Shown: one piece after another, positions 25,432 to 34,472 of the stretch
How positions within the stretch are numbered: position 1 is the stretch's first letter
How the letters are laid out: the number at the start of each line of letters is the position of its first letter
Origin: Nocardia alni
GTDB taxonomy: Bacteria; Actinomycetota; Actinomycetes; Mycobacteriales; Mycobacteriaceae
NCBI RefSeq assembly: GCF_019038435.1
Contig: NZ_JAGPOX010000047.1
Location: 1 to 59,830 of the forward strand
DNA length: 59,830 nt
Reading direction: 5' to 3'
Translations under genes and position numbers: made by a program
Notes under the pieces: model-generated
What the model saw: only the letters and a program-made list of their open reading frames with translations
Database searches by the model: none
What the model was told of the DNA's origin: nothing

Positions 25432-28400
25432 ATGGTCTTGATCCGGGTGTTGGGCTCGTTCGCGGCCGAGGCAGGCGGCGCACCCGTTCCCCTCGGCGGG
25501 CCGCGGCAGCGCGGCGTGCTGGCCCTGCTGGTGGCGGCGCGCGGACAGGTCGTGCCCGTCGACCGAATGGTCGAGGACCTGTGGCGCGGTGAACCGCCCT
25601 CGCGCGCCCTGACGTCGTTGCAGGCGTACGTGTCCAACCTGCGCCGCCTGCTGGAACCCGGCCGCCCGCCGCGAACCCCCGCCCGCCTGCTGGTGAGCGC
25701 CGCGCCCGGCTACGCACTACGGCTGCCGCCGGACGCGGTGGACGCCTGGCGCTTCGAAGGACTGCTCGCCGAGGCCCGGACCGATCCCGGCAACGCCCGC
25801 GCCCGGCTCGACGAGGCACTGGCGCTGTGGCGGGGACCCGCGTTCGCCGAGGTCGCCGACGAGCCGTGGGCCGCCGCCGAGACCGCCCGACTGAACGAGC
25901 TGCACCTGGTCGCCCGCGAGCTGCATATCGCGGCGGGCCTGCGGCTCGGCGCCGCCGCGACGGTCGTCCCCGAAGCGGCGGCCCTCACCCGCGACACCCC
26001 CCTGCGCGAGGAGGGCTGGCGCCTGCACGCCCTCGCCCTGTGGAGCGCAGGCCGCCAAGCCGACGCCCTGGCCACCCTCCGCCGCGCCCGCACCACCTTC
26101 GCCGACGAACTCGGCCTCGACCCGGGCCCGGAACTGGTGGCCTTGGAAGAAGCAATCCTCAACCAGCGCACGGACATCCTGCGTACAGCGGTGCCGACGA
26201 TCTCACACACGAAAGCCCCAGCAGACCACCGCGCGAAAATCCCCGCAGACACGGCCTCATCAACCGGCCCACACACGACCATCCCGATCGACCAGCACGC
26301 GACCAGCCCCGCTGTCTCTCGCACAACCGCCTCAGCCGACCCAACAGCCAACCAAGACGCCGCAGTCCCCGCGGAACACGCAACCACCCCAGCCAACCCG
26401 AACACGACCGCCGCACCCCGCCGAGGCGCCACCACCCCCATCGACCCGCACGTGGCTGCCTCAGCCAATCAAGGCGCGACAACCCCCGCGGACCCTTACA
26501 CGACCATCCCGATCGACCAGCACGCCGCCGCCCCAGCTCTCCCGCGCACGGCTACATCAACCGACCAGGCGATCATCCCAACCGCCCCGGGCGCAACCAT
26601 CCCAGCTGACCCGCGTGCGACCATCCCAGCCGGCCAAGGCATGACCATCCCAGTTGATCCCCACACGGCCACCTCGACCCACCAGGACGCAACCGGCCCT
26701 GTATCCCCCGCAGGCATTCTCCATCCGCAAGCCACTACGCCGTCGTCTCCACCCGACATCTCCAGCGCGGCGACCTTCGCGGAGCGCAGCCCCGATGCGG
26801 CAATGCTTGTGGGGCACAGCTCCAACACTCCAACCGTTGCCGAGCAGAACCCCGACGTGGCAACGTCTGTCGGGCACAGCCCCAGCGCCACAACCTTTGC
26901 CGGCCAGAGCCATGGCGCGACAACGTTTCTGACGCACAGCCTCAGCGCCACGACGTTTGTCGGGCGGGACAGCGAGATTGCCGCGCTGCTGGGGGCCGCG
27001 GGCGCGGCCGTCGCCGACGGGGCGCGGGTTGCGCTCGTCACCGGGGAGGCCGGGCTCGGCAAGTCGACACTGCTCGAGCACCTCGCCGCGCGGCTCGGGC
27101 AGGACGGCTGGCTCGTGGCCGCGGGGCGCTGTCCCGAGGTGGACAGTGCGCCGCCCGCGTGGGCGTGGGTGGAGACGCTGCGGACGGTGGCCGCGAGCGT
27201 TTCAACGGGACAGTTCGCTGCCGACCTGGCGCCGCTGCTGTCCGACACCGTGCCGATGAACGGTGATGCGGCTGCCGGGCGGTTCCGGCTGCGGCAGGCC
27301 GTGTGGAACTGGCTCGCGGCGGTTGCCGCCGACCGGCCGGTCGCCGTCGTTCTGGACGACCTGCACTGGGCGGACGCCGCCACGCTGGAACTGCTTGGCG
27401 GCGTGGACATTCGGGCCCCGATCCTGGTCGTCGCGGCGTACCGCGCGGACGAGAGTGAACGGCTCACCGAAACGCTCGGATCCCTCGCCCGCACCGCGCC
27501 GCTGCGGCTGAACCTGCCGGGACTGCAAGCCGGCGCGGTGGCGCGACTCGTCCGCGCCGAATGCGAGACGGACGACGCGACCGTGGCCCGGATCGCCGAG
27601 CGGACGGGTGGCAATCCGTTCTATGTGCGAGAGAGCGCGCGGCTGCTGAGCAGTGAGGGTGCGCTGGTCGCGCTCTCGCAGGTTCCCGAAGGTGTACGAG
27701 ATGTGCTGCGGCGCAGGCTCGCACGTCTCCCCGAGAGCGGCGTGTCCATCCTGCGGCTGGCGGCGGTCGCCGGCAGGGAAAGCTCGGTGGATGTGCTCGT
27801 TCGGGCCGCCGACTCCGACGAGGACAGCGTGCTGGACGCACTTGACGCGGGCGTCATCGCCGGGTTGCTCGACGAGCCGGGGCAGGGACGCGTCCGGTTC
27901 GTGCACGCACTGGTCAGAGATACGCTGGTCGCCGACGTCAGCCGGTTGCGGACCACCAGGATGCACGCCCGGATCGCGGCCGCTCTGGAGGGCACGGGCG
28001 ACGTCGCGGCGCTCGCCTATCACTACGCGCGAGCGGGATCACCGAAGGCCGTCGCCTATTGCGTCCGTGCCGCCGAGCAAGCCGAGGCGCGTTACGCACA
28101 TGACGTGGCGGCCGCGCTGCTCACCGACGCCGTGGCCAACTCCGGCGATCCGGACGAACGCGCCGAGCTGCTGGGCAGACTGCTGCGCGCGCAGATCAGG
28201 GCCGGAGCCGTCGCCGCGGCCAGGGACACGCGCGAGCGGGCCGTCGAGTACGCCGAGTCGATCGGCCGCGACGACCTGATGATCGCCGCCTTCACCGCAT
28301 GGACCGAGCCCACACCCTGGCAGGCCCGCACGTACGGCACGGTCGATCGTCCGATCGTCGGCCGCCTCCGGCGTCTGCTCGAGCGGACCGATCTCGCCGC

Positions 28401-29370
28401 CGACGTCCGATGCCATCTGCTCGTCGCATACGCCAACGAGCTTGTGGGCGAAGATGATCCGACAGTCACGACGGCCGCGCGGGAAGCGCTCGACCTCGCC
28501 GCCGATCCCCGGCTCCGGGCCGCGGCGCTCCTGATCCTGTCCCGCGACCCCCGGCAGAAGGAATACTCCAGGCAGCTGAGGGCGATCGGAGTCGAGCACG
28601 ACCTGCCCGCCTACCGCGTGACCGCGCTGTTCAATCTGGCCGCGAACGCCGCGGTGACCAACGACCCGGCGACGATGCGTCGCCTGACCGAGGAGGCGCT
28701 CGACCTCGCCCGCGCGTACCGGATGCCGGAGGCGGTCGGCGCCGCCGAGATCGCGCTGGCGACCCTGGTGCTCATCGAGGGCCGCCACACCGATGCCGAG
28801 CGCCTCTACATCGAGGCCACCGAACGCATGGAACGCGCCGGATCCGTGCATGCCGCGGGCTTCCTGCACCTCGCGCTGGCGGCGATCTGGCTGAACGACG
28901 GGACGCTCGGCGACCATCTGGACGACGTGCGCGCTTTCCACGAGGAACTCGGCCCCCTCCTCGCCGACCTGCTCACGCTCGCCCTGCACGCGGCCGGTCG
29001 CGCCGACGAGGCACACCGGAGCCACACATCGCCGAGCCCGATCCGGCACGACTTCTTCTTCACCTTCCTGACGAGCCTGCGCGCGATGGCGATCGTCGCT
29101 CTGGGCGACCGCGACACCGCCGAGGAGATCTACGCGGACCTGCTCCCCTACCACGACGGTCCGCCGGCGGGCGCGGAGAGCATGTCGCTGGCCGTGCCTC
29201 CGGTCGCCCACACACTCGGCGAACTCGCCCTGCTCCTCGGTCGCGACGAGCAGGCCGCCGCCCACTTCACCGACGCCGCCGCCATCGCCGACCGATGGAA
29301 TGCCCCGCACTGGTCCGCGGACGCCCGAGCGCACAGGAACCTGCCGGCACCGCGGGATCGCGAAAGATGA
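25432..29370 (+). CDS. SARP-type (AfsR-like) regulator with BTAD, AAA ATPase and TPR regions
   Basis: A 1312-residue protein. It has an OmpR-like winged helix (about 1-95, VLGSFAAEAGGAPVPLGGPR then RGVLALLVAARGQVV), a BTAD helical domain (about 100-245), a Thr/Pro/Ala-rich linker of repeats (about 245-505), then an AAA_16-type ATPase (TTFVGRDSEI, Walker A GEAGLGKST near 536, Walker B VVLDDLHWAD near 643) and TPR-like helices to the end. AfsR/SARP regulators activate secondary-metabolism or stress genes, with ATP binding as a switch. No biosynthetic cluster is adjacent; the LLM gene downstream is the nearest candidate target. The 260-residue repeat linker is unusual. There is no C-terminal LuxR HTH. 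Confidence 0.88.
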   Translation: MVLIRVLGSFAAEAGGAPVPLGGPRQRGVLALLVAARGQVVPVDRMVEDLWRGEPPSRALTSLQAYVSNLRRLLEPGRPPRTPARLLVSAAPGYALRLPPDAVDAWRFEGLLAEARTDPGNARARLDEALALWRGPAFAEVADEPWAAAETARLNELHLVARELHIAAGLRLGAAATVVPEAAALTRDTPLREEGWRLHALALWSAGRQADALATLRRARTTFADELGLDPGPELVALEEAILNQRTDILRTAVPTISHTKAPADHRAKIPADTASSTGPHTTIPIDQHATSPAVSRTTASADPTANQDAAVPAEHATTPANPNTTAAPRRGATTPIDPHVAASANQGATTPADPYTTIPIDQHAAAPALPRTATSTDQAIIPTAPGATIPADPRATIPAGQGMTIPVDPHTATSTHQDATGPVSPAGILHPQATTPSSPPDISSAATFAERSPDAAMLVGHSSNTPTVAEQNPDVATSVGHSPSATTFAGQSHGATTFLTHSLSATTFVGRDSEIAALLGAAGAAVADGARVALVTGEAGLGKSTLLEHLAARLGQDGWLVAAGRCPEVDSAPPAWAWVETLRTVAASVSTGQFAADLAPLLSDTVPMNGDAAAGRFRLRQAVWNWLAAVAADRPVAVVLDDLHWADAATLELLGGVDIRAPILVVAAYRADESERLTETLGSLARTAPLRLNLPGLQAGAVARLVRAECETDDATVARIAERTGGNPFYVRESARLLSSEGALVALSQVPEGVRDVLRRRLARLPESGVSILRLAAVAGRESSVDVLVRAADSDEDSVLDALDAGVIAGLLDEPGQGRVRFVHALVRDTLVADVSRLRTTRMHARIAAALEGTGDVAALAYHYARAGSPKAVAYCVRAAEQAEARYAHDVAAALLTDAVANSGDPDERAELLGRLLRAQIRAGAVAAARDTRERAVEYAESIGRDDLMIAAFTAWTEPTPWQARTYGTVDRPIVGRLRRLLERTDLAADVRCHLLVAYANELVGEDDPTVTTAAREALDLAADPRLRAAALLILSRDPRQKEYSRQLRAIGVEHDLPAYRVTALFNLAANAAVTNDPATMRRLTEEALDLARAYRMPEAVGAAEIALATLVLIEGRHTDAERLYIEATERMERAGSVHAAGFLHLALAAIWLNDGTLGDHLDDVRAFHEELGPLLADLLTLALHAAGRADEAHRSHTSPSPIRHDFFFTFLTSLRAMAIVALGDRDTAEEIYADLLPYHDGPPAGAESMSLAVPPVAHTLGELALLLGRDEQAAAHFTDAAAIADRWNAPHWSADARAHRNLPAPRDRER
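26165..26960. repeat. Minisatellite linker in the SARP-type gene (24-bp and 30-bp units)
   Basis: Two kinds of in-frame repeat adjoin. About 26595-26690 has 24-bp units (8 residues: ATIPADPR, ATIPAGQG, MTIPVDPH, TATSTHQD). About 26760-26970 has seven 30-bp units (10 residues: ATSVGHSPSA, TTFAGQSHGA, TTFLTHSLSA, TTFVGRDSEI), the last being the true start of the ATPase domain. The upstream part, 26165-26595, is a more degenerate version. Confidence 0.8.
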
Positions 29371-29379
29371 CCGACCATA

Positions 29380-29415
29380 TTAAACAGTTTCAGCTGTACA
29401 GCTGAGACTGTTTAA
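29380..29415. promoter_or_regulatory. 36-bp near-perfect palindrome upstream of the LLM gene
   Basis: The left half TTAAACAGTTTCAGCTGT is the reverse complement of the right half with one mismatched pair. It lies between the SARP-type gene (stop 29370) and the LLM start (29472). Its length and symmetry suit a TetR- or GntR-type operator; it could also fold as a hairpin, but no T-run follows. Confidence 0.6.
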
Positions 29416-29471
29416 TCTAGGCTGCTATTCGATCGAGCCGACAACTCCTCTCGAGATCGGGGCGTACCACC

Positions 29472-30338
29472 ATGCATTACGGCATCCACTACATCGACTT
29501 CCTGCCGGGCGACCCGGCCGCTCTGGGCCCGACCCTAGCGCGCACCGCCATCGCCGCCGAGCAGGCCGGTGCGGATATGTTCACCCTCGCCGACCACTTC
29601 TTCCAGATGGAGGGTATGGGCAAGTCCGAGGACCCGTTCCTCGAGGCGTACACCAGCATGGGCTTCCTGGCCGGCCAGACCGAGCGGATCACCCTGACCC
29701 TGCTGGTCACCGGCGTCACCTACCGCTATCCCGGCCTGCTCGCCAAGATCGCGACCACACTCGACGTGCTGTCCCAGGGCCGATCAATGCTCGGCCTGGG
29801 TGCGGCCTGGTACGAGCGGGAGCACGTGGGCCTGGGCGTACCGTATCCGCCGCTGCGCGATCGTTTCGAGATGCTCGAGGAGACCTTGCAGATCTGCCTG
29901 CAGATGTGGAGCGAGAACAACGGCCCCTACGAGGGCAAGCACTACCGGCTCGCCGAGACGATCTGCCAGCCCCAGCCCATCCGCCGCCCGCCGATCTTCC
30001 TGGGCGGCAGCGGGGAGAAGAAGACCCTGCGCATGGTCGCGCAGTACGCCGACCTGTGGAACACCACCACTCCGCTGGAAGATCTGCCGCACAAGCTCGG
30101 CGTCCTGCGCGCGCACTGCGACACCCTGGGCCGCGATATGTCCGAAATCCGGCTCACCGCAGGCTATTTCATCGACCCCTTCGCCGACACCGACGCCTAC
30201 CTGAAGTCCGCCGAGGGCTACGCCGACCTGGGCTTCGACCTGATCAACGTGGGCCCGCTGCCCGGCAACCCGGACCCGGCCGGCTGGGTCGCCCGGTACG
30301 GCGAGGAGATCGCCCCCAGGCTCGCCCAGATCGGCTGA
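29472..30338 (+). CDS. LLM class F420-dependent oxidoreductase (first of three)
   Basis: A 288-residue TIM-barrel flavin/F420 oxidoreductase of the luciferase-like family. Typical segments are the N-terminal MHYGIHYIDF, TLADHFFQMEG, TLLVTGVTYRYPGLLAKIAT, LDVLSQGRSMLGLGAAWYER and PPIFLGGSGEKKTLRMVAQY. It should pass hydride between F420 and a small substrate in the cytosol; the substrate is unknown. A 36-bp palindrome 57 bp upstream is a likely operator. The first 66 bp of this gene recur, with one synonymous change, inside a palindromic element at 48561-48626. The downstream 30339-31083 has only diffuse repeats (GCGTAATCCACACCC, TGCTCAGTG) and no gene I can support. Confidence 0.88.
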   Translation: MHYGIHYIDFLPGDPAALGPTLARTAIAAEQAGADMFTLADHFFQMEGMGKSEDPFLEAYTSMGFLAGQTERITLTLLVTGVTYRYPGLLAKIATTLDVLSQGRSMLGLGAAWYEREHVGLGVPYPPLRDRFEMLEETLQICLQMWSENNGPYEGKHYRLAETICQPQPIRRPPIFLGGSGEKKTLRMVAQYADLWNTTTPLEDLPHKLGVLRAHCDTLGRDMSEIRLTAGYFIDPFADTDAYLKSAEGYADLGFDLINVGPLPGNPDPAGWVARYGEEIAPRLAQIG

Positions 30339-31083
30339 GCAACAGCCTGTTTCGGTACCCCCGGGGCGGTCTCGACGGACCGTCCCGGGACCAGCCCACT
30401 TCGCATCGTAGGTTCCACCGGCCTCGTGAACTGTCCCGCGCAACGTGGCGGTCGGTGCCAGGTCGACATGGGTGGCGTTGCGCGACAAGCTGCCAGCGCT
30501 ACTCGGCAGCCCGCCGCTGGAGACCCGCCATCGACATGGCGCCCAGAGCGATCGGTCACATCCCTCTGGCGATGAGGCCGAGCGCGCCGCGAACCCCATG
30601 CCGTTGAGACAGAGGAACTTCACGATTTCGACGTCGAACAATGCCGAGTGGGCGCGTAATCCACACCCGATTCAGCCCGGGCGCCGCCGGGTCCGTGGTC
30701 ACCGAACTTGGTGCGGTCAGTGAGCAGCCGATGAATCCTCTACTCAGGGGATGCTCCCGCTCGATCCGCCCCGGGCTCCCGGCGTAATCCACACCCCGAC
30801 TCCGGGCCGACACACTCTCAGATCCGCAGCCGCTGAACAACACCCACGATAGTGACCAGTCCGGGTATATCCACTGCTCAGTGAATGCACAACCTTGCGC
30901 GCCCCCGGCCCCGAGCAACGGGCGTACTCCCAACCCCGACCACGGGCCGACGCTCCCCCACCGGCGCCTGACAGACAGTGCGGGGCGAGTGTGCATCCGA
31001 TATACAGCTGCTCAGTGGGTGTACACGTTGCTCGACCCGCACCCGGCTCAGCGCCTGATGGACCGCCGGATCAGAATGTCCAG

Positions 31084-31800
31084 GTGAAGGCGTGTCGGTC
31101 GATCGATGAACTGGACAGCGCGGTAGCTGATTGCCGCGCCTGTCCCCGGCTGGTCGCCTGGCGGGAGGAGGCCGCGCGCACCAAGCGTGCGGCGTATCGT
31201 GACGAAATTTATTGGGGGCGCGCGGTTCCCAGTTTCGGACCGGCCGACGCCCGGCTGCTGATCGTCGGGCTGGCGCCCGCGGCGCACGGCGGTAACCGGA
31301 CCGGGCGCATGTTCACCGGCGACCGCAGCGGGGATGTGCTGTTCGCCGCGATGCACCGCGCGGGACTGGCCAGTCAGCCCGACTCGACCGGGCTCGACGA
31401 CGGCTTGCACCTGCTCGGCACCCGGATCACCGCCCCGGTGCACTGCGCACCCCCGGACAACCTGCCCACCCCCGACGAACGCGACCGCTGCCGCCACTGG
31501 CTGATCACCGAACTGGGTCTGCTCGCGCCCGATCTACGCGCGATCGTCGTCCTCGGCGGCTGGGGCTGGCAGGCGCTGTTTCCCGCACTGGCCGAATCCG
31601 GTTGGACCGTGCCCCGCCCGCGTCCCCGGTTCGGTCACGGTGTGCGCTACCCGCTCACCCCCGCGCTCCCGGGCCGCGCGGAACTCACGGTTTTCGGCTG
31701 TTACCACGTCAGCCAGCAGAACACGTTCACCGGACGGCTCACTCCCGAGATGCTCGAAGCAGTGCTGGTCGAGGCCAAATCCGCCGCCGGTTTGGGGTGA
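31084..31800 (+). CDS. Family 5 uracil-DNA glycosylase (UdgB-like)
   Basis: A 238-residue protein. The N-terminal DCRACPRLVAWREE carries two of the iron-sulfur Cys ligands, GLAPAAHGGNRTGRMFTGD is the family-5 motif that replaces the catalytic Asp/Asn region, ITAPVHCAPPDN holds a further Cys and the C-terminal GCYHVSQQNTFTG is the second active-site motif. It removes uracil and some oxidised or deaminated bases from DNA. Such enzymes are common in high-GC actinobacteria. GTG 31084 is taken as start because homology begins there; upstream in-frame codons from 30895 are non-conserved. Confidence 0.88.
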   Translation: MKACRSIDELDSAVADCRACPRLVAWREEAARTKRAAYRDEIYWGRAVPSFGPADARLLIVGLAPAAHGGNRTGRMFTGDRSGDVLFAAMHRAGLASQPDSTGLDDGLHLLGTRITAPVHCAPPDNLPTPDERDRCRHWLITELGLLAPDLRAIVVLGGWGWQALFPALAESGWTVPRPRPRFGHGVRYPLTPALPGRAELTVFGCYHVSQQNTFTGRLTPEMLEAVLVEAKSAAGLG

Positions 31801-31882
31801 AGTCGAAGGCATCCGGCCGAGCCACATCATGTGCAGCCCCACCCACCCGGGTTCCGGCCGTAGGCGGGCCAGACCTGCGCCC

Positions 31883-32701
31883 TCACGCCGCCAAGGTCAA
31901 CGGCAACCGCGCGGTCAACGCCTTGCGCCCCAGTTCCTCTCGCAATTCGGCGACCGGCAGTTCGCCGGTGAGCATCGCGCGACGCAGCCGCCACACGCCT
32001 CGCAGGTCCTTGCGCGCGGTGTCCACGATGTCGACCCGGCTGTCCGGATCGTCGACCCAGTCCACCGGCACCTCGTGGATGCGCAACCCGGACCGCTCGG
32101 CCAGCACCAGAAGCTCTGTGTCGAAGAACCATTCGCCGTCCTGCACCAGCGGCAGCAGCGCCTGCGCGACATCCGCGCGCACGGCCTTGAATCCGCACTG
32201 GGCATCCGAGAAGTGCGCGCGCAGTGCGACTTTCAGGATCAGGTTGTAGCAGCGGGAGATGAACTCCCGCTTGGGCCCGCGCACCACCCGCGAGGCGGGG
32301 TCCAGGCGGGTGCCGATCGCGATATCGGAATGTCCGGACACCAGCGGGGCCACCAGCGGCAGCAGACCGTTCAGGTCGGTGGACAGGTCGACGTCCATAT
32401 AGGCGACCACCTGCGCGTCCGAGGCCAGCCACGCGGTGCGCAACGCCCGCCCCCGGCCCTTGCGGTCCAGGTGGATGACCCGCACGTTGTCGAAGTCGTC
32501 GGCCAGGCCGTGAGCCACCGCGAGGGTGTCGTCGGTGCTGGCGTTGTCCGCGATGGTGATGCGTGTCGAGAACGGAAAGCTCTTCAGTTGCCCGAGCAGC
32601 CGCCACACGCATGCGCCGAGGCTGTGTTCCTCGTTGTAGACGGGGATGACCACGTCCAGGACCAGGCTGCGATCGTCGGTTCGTACGGTGTGCTCGCTCA
32701 T
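31883..32701 (-). CDS. GT2 family glycosyltransferase (polyprenyl-phosphate sugar type)
   Basis: A 272-residue GT-A fold enzyme. DVVIPVYNEEHSLGACV is the nucleotide-binding start, AYMDVDLSTDLNGLLPLV carries the DxD metal site, and RGPKREFISRCYNLILKVAL with DAQCGFKAVR is typical of dolichyl- or polyprenyl-phosphate glucosyl- or mannosyltransferases. It would make a lipid-linked sugar donor at the inner face of the membrane. There are no C-terminal membrane helices, as in the short class. ATG 32701 has a GAGAG site; the longer frame to 32734 is less likely. It is convergent with the glycosylase gene. Confidence 0.85.
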   Translation of the reverse strand: MSEHTVRTDDRSLVLDVVIPVYNEEHSLGACVWRLLGQLKSFPFSTRITIADNASTDDTLAVAHGLADDFDNVRVIHLDRKGRGRALRTAWLASDAQVVAYMDVDLSTDLNGLLPLVAPLVSGHSDIAIGTRLDPASRVVRGPKREFISRCYNLILKVALRAHFSDAQCGFKAVRADVAQALLPLVQDGEWFFDTELLVLAERSGLRIHEVPVDWVDDPDSRVDIVDTARKDLRGVWRLRRAMLTGELPVAELREELGRKALTARLPLTLAA

Positions 32702-32734
32702 AACCACTACTCTCGGCCGTCCCGCTAGAACCAA

Positions 32735-33585
32735 CCTTTGTCCCGGCTGCGAGCTCCCTGTGTACCCGAAGGGCCGTGCCGCTGCCGGACGCCGGGTTCC
32801 TCCCGGTAGGAAGTTACCGAGGTAGTCGCGTGCGGCGATCCCAGCTACGGCAGATCTCGCGCCCGGGAATCTAGCAAATTACACTTCTAGCACAGGGCGG
32901 CTTATTTTCATACGCTGACAAAATATGAAATCCTGTTCCGCTGATCACAATCGCCGATCGTGGCTTCCGACTCGCCATAATTTCACTATCGCCACAGATC
33001 GAGTCGGGGCGGTCCCGCATTTTCCCGACCCGGACGGGCCGCTCGGAGAATCTCCGAAATGATCCCGGCATCCGGATGATCAGGCTCCGGATCACAGCGA
33101 GCCGACCGCGAACACGACGCAACGTATCACGAGGAAAAGATGCCGCCGATATCACCGCAACTGCCCGGCGTGTCGCATTCGCCGTCAATTCGTCGAGGCG
33201 TATCGAGACGGGCCGGCCAGACCTGAGCGAATGCCCAGAACAGGTGTGACCAACATCATCGGCAGGTCGGACTTGCCGCCCTCGCAGGCCAAAGCATGCG
33301 ACGGACGGACATACCGTCCACGTTTGTGAAACAACCCCATTTGCTTAACCCGGAGGCAACCGAGGCGCAACTGATCAGTAGTAATACTTTCTTACGTTAC
33401 ATTTCGCCAGGTACTCGACGGGGAGTACGACGACGATTCCCGAACAACCTGTAGTATTTCAATCATTAAGGTGCGACAAATCGACGCCGACCCGTCATGC
33501 GGGCGGCATATACATTTCACCGCACGTTATTCGATTGCCAGGCGTACCGTACCGATCAGTTCCTCTTCTGCCAGAGAGCACAAGA
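32735..33585. other. 850-bp AT-richer intergenic stretch without a recognised gene
   Basis: This stretch has more A and T than the rest of the window (for example 32870-32950 and 33375-33480). It contains small hairpins, GGACGG/CCGTCC at 33303-33319 and GTACTC/GAGTAC at 33411-33428. A 103-codon minus-strand open frame (32871-33188) has no family I recognise. The change in composition may mark a transferred segment or the edge of an island. Confidence 0.5.
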
Positions 33586-33756
33586 ATGCGCGAGTATATT
33601 CTGGATATCGCCCGAGATCTGCACCGCGATCGTCCCGATGCCACCGTTGATGAAATCGCCGCCGCCGCGCGGCTCGACGCCTCACACATCCACGACTATT
33701 TCCGCGGCATCCACGACATCAGGGCCGCCCTGACCGACGCCCCCGACCTGGTCTGA
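33586..33756 (+). CDS. Orphan TetR-type HTH peptide (56 residues)
   Basis: The 56-residue product is little more than a TetR N-terminal DNA-binding unit: ILDIARDLHRDRPDATVDEI then AAAARLDASHIHDYFRGI, ending soon after the position where the ligand-binding domain would begin. It ends 15 bp before the thioesterase gene. Either it is a truncated tetR gene or a mini-regulator. The start ATG 33586 fits the HTH boundary; ATG 33535 would add 17 residues. Confidence 0.5.
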   Translation: MREYILDIARDLHRDRPDATVDEIAAAARLDASHIHDYFRGIHDIRAALTDAPDLV

Positions 33757-33771
33757 CGGGAGAACCGGCAC

Positions 33772-34293
33772 ATGCTCATGACCACCAGCTCCGTACGCCG
33801 TCGACTGTTCACGATCACATTACGCCGCGCACAGCAGACTCCGCCCGTCGCCCAGCTCGGCACCCTGCGAGAGGCCATCTACCGGACCGGACCGCAGGAT
33901 TGCGTCCAGACAGCGGGATCCGGCCCGGCATGGTCGAACAAGCCACCGGTCGTCGCCTCCTGCGCGGTGATCCGGCTCTGCGAGGAAATCTGCATGGTCG
34001 CACTGCTGGATACGATGCCGGAGGGGTACTGCTCCCTCGGCACCCGCCAGCACCTGGGCCACCTCGGCCCGATCGCCATCGGCGCGGAGGTGACGATCAC
34101 CGCACGATGCGTCCGGGCACGCGGCAAGTTCAGCAGTTGGCAAGTGACAGTCCGTGATTCGCACGAGACCGTGGGCGAGGGCCGAATGGATTTCGTCGCG
34201 GTGCACCGGCCGCGCTACGAGGCCCAGCGGCTCGCCCCCAAGCACGCCGCACTCGGACACACCTCGAGCGCGATACCCTGCCCGACGTCGTAG
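33772..34293 (+). CDS. Hotdog-fold thioesterase, FlK-like
   Basis: A 173-residue protein whose C-terminal 110 residues fit the FlK (fluoroacetyl-CoA thioesterase-like) hotdog family: IRLCEEICMVALLDTMPEGY, SLGTRQHLGHLGPIAIGAEV and ARGKFSSWQVTVRDSHETVG. The expected reaction is hydrolysis of a small acyl-CoA. In FlK the catalytic residues are Thr/Ser, Glu and His. Here the conserved 'H..P.p.G..v' loop (HLGPIAIGAEV) is visible and a Glu lies in RLCEE. The N-terminal 50 residues look non-conserved. ATG 33772 lies 10 nt after a GGGAGA site. It forms a small same-strand cluster with the HTH peptide and the PknG-like gene. Confidence 0.65.
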   Translation: MLMTTSSVRRRLFTITLRRAQQTPPVAQLGTLREAIYRTGPQDCVQTAGSGPAWSNKPPVVASCAVIRLCEEICMVALLDTMPEGYCSLGTRQHLGHLGPIAIGAEVTITARCVRARGKFSSWQVTVRDSHETVGEGRMDFVAVHRPRYEAQRLAPKHAALGHTSSAIPCPTS

Positions 34294-34472
34294 CACTCCC
34301 CTGGCTCAGGGGCTCCGAACTCACCCGCGACGGGAACGCCGAGGGCGGATCAACCGCCCCGGCAGAGAATCGGTCGTCCATGTAAACGATTGGCTACGGT
34401 CCGGACACCACACTTGCTATATGCCATCATTCGGCGTTACGTTACACCAAACAGTGGCACGTAATGTAGCGA

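Noticed and set aside
32871..33188. A 103-codon minus-strand gene in the AT-richer gap
   Set aside because: No family recognised, no good ribosome-binding site, and it is Arg/Ser-rich like a chance frame.
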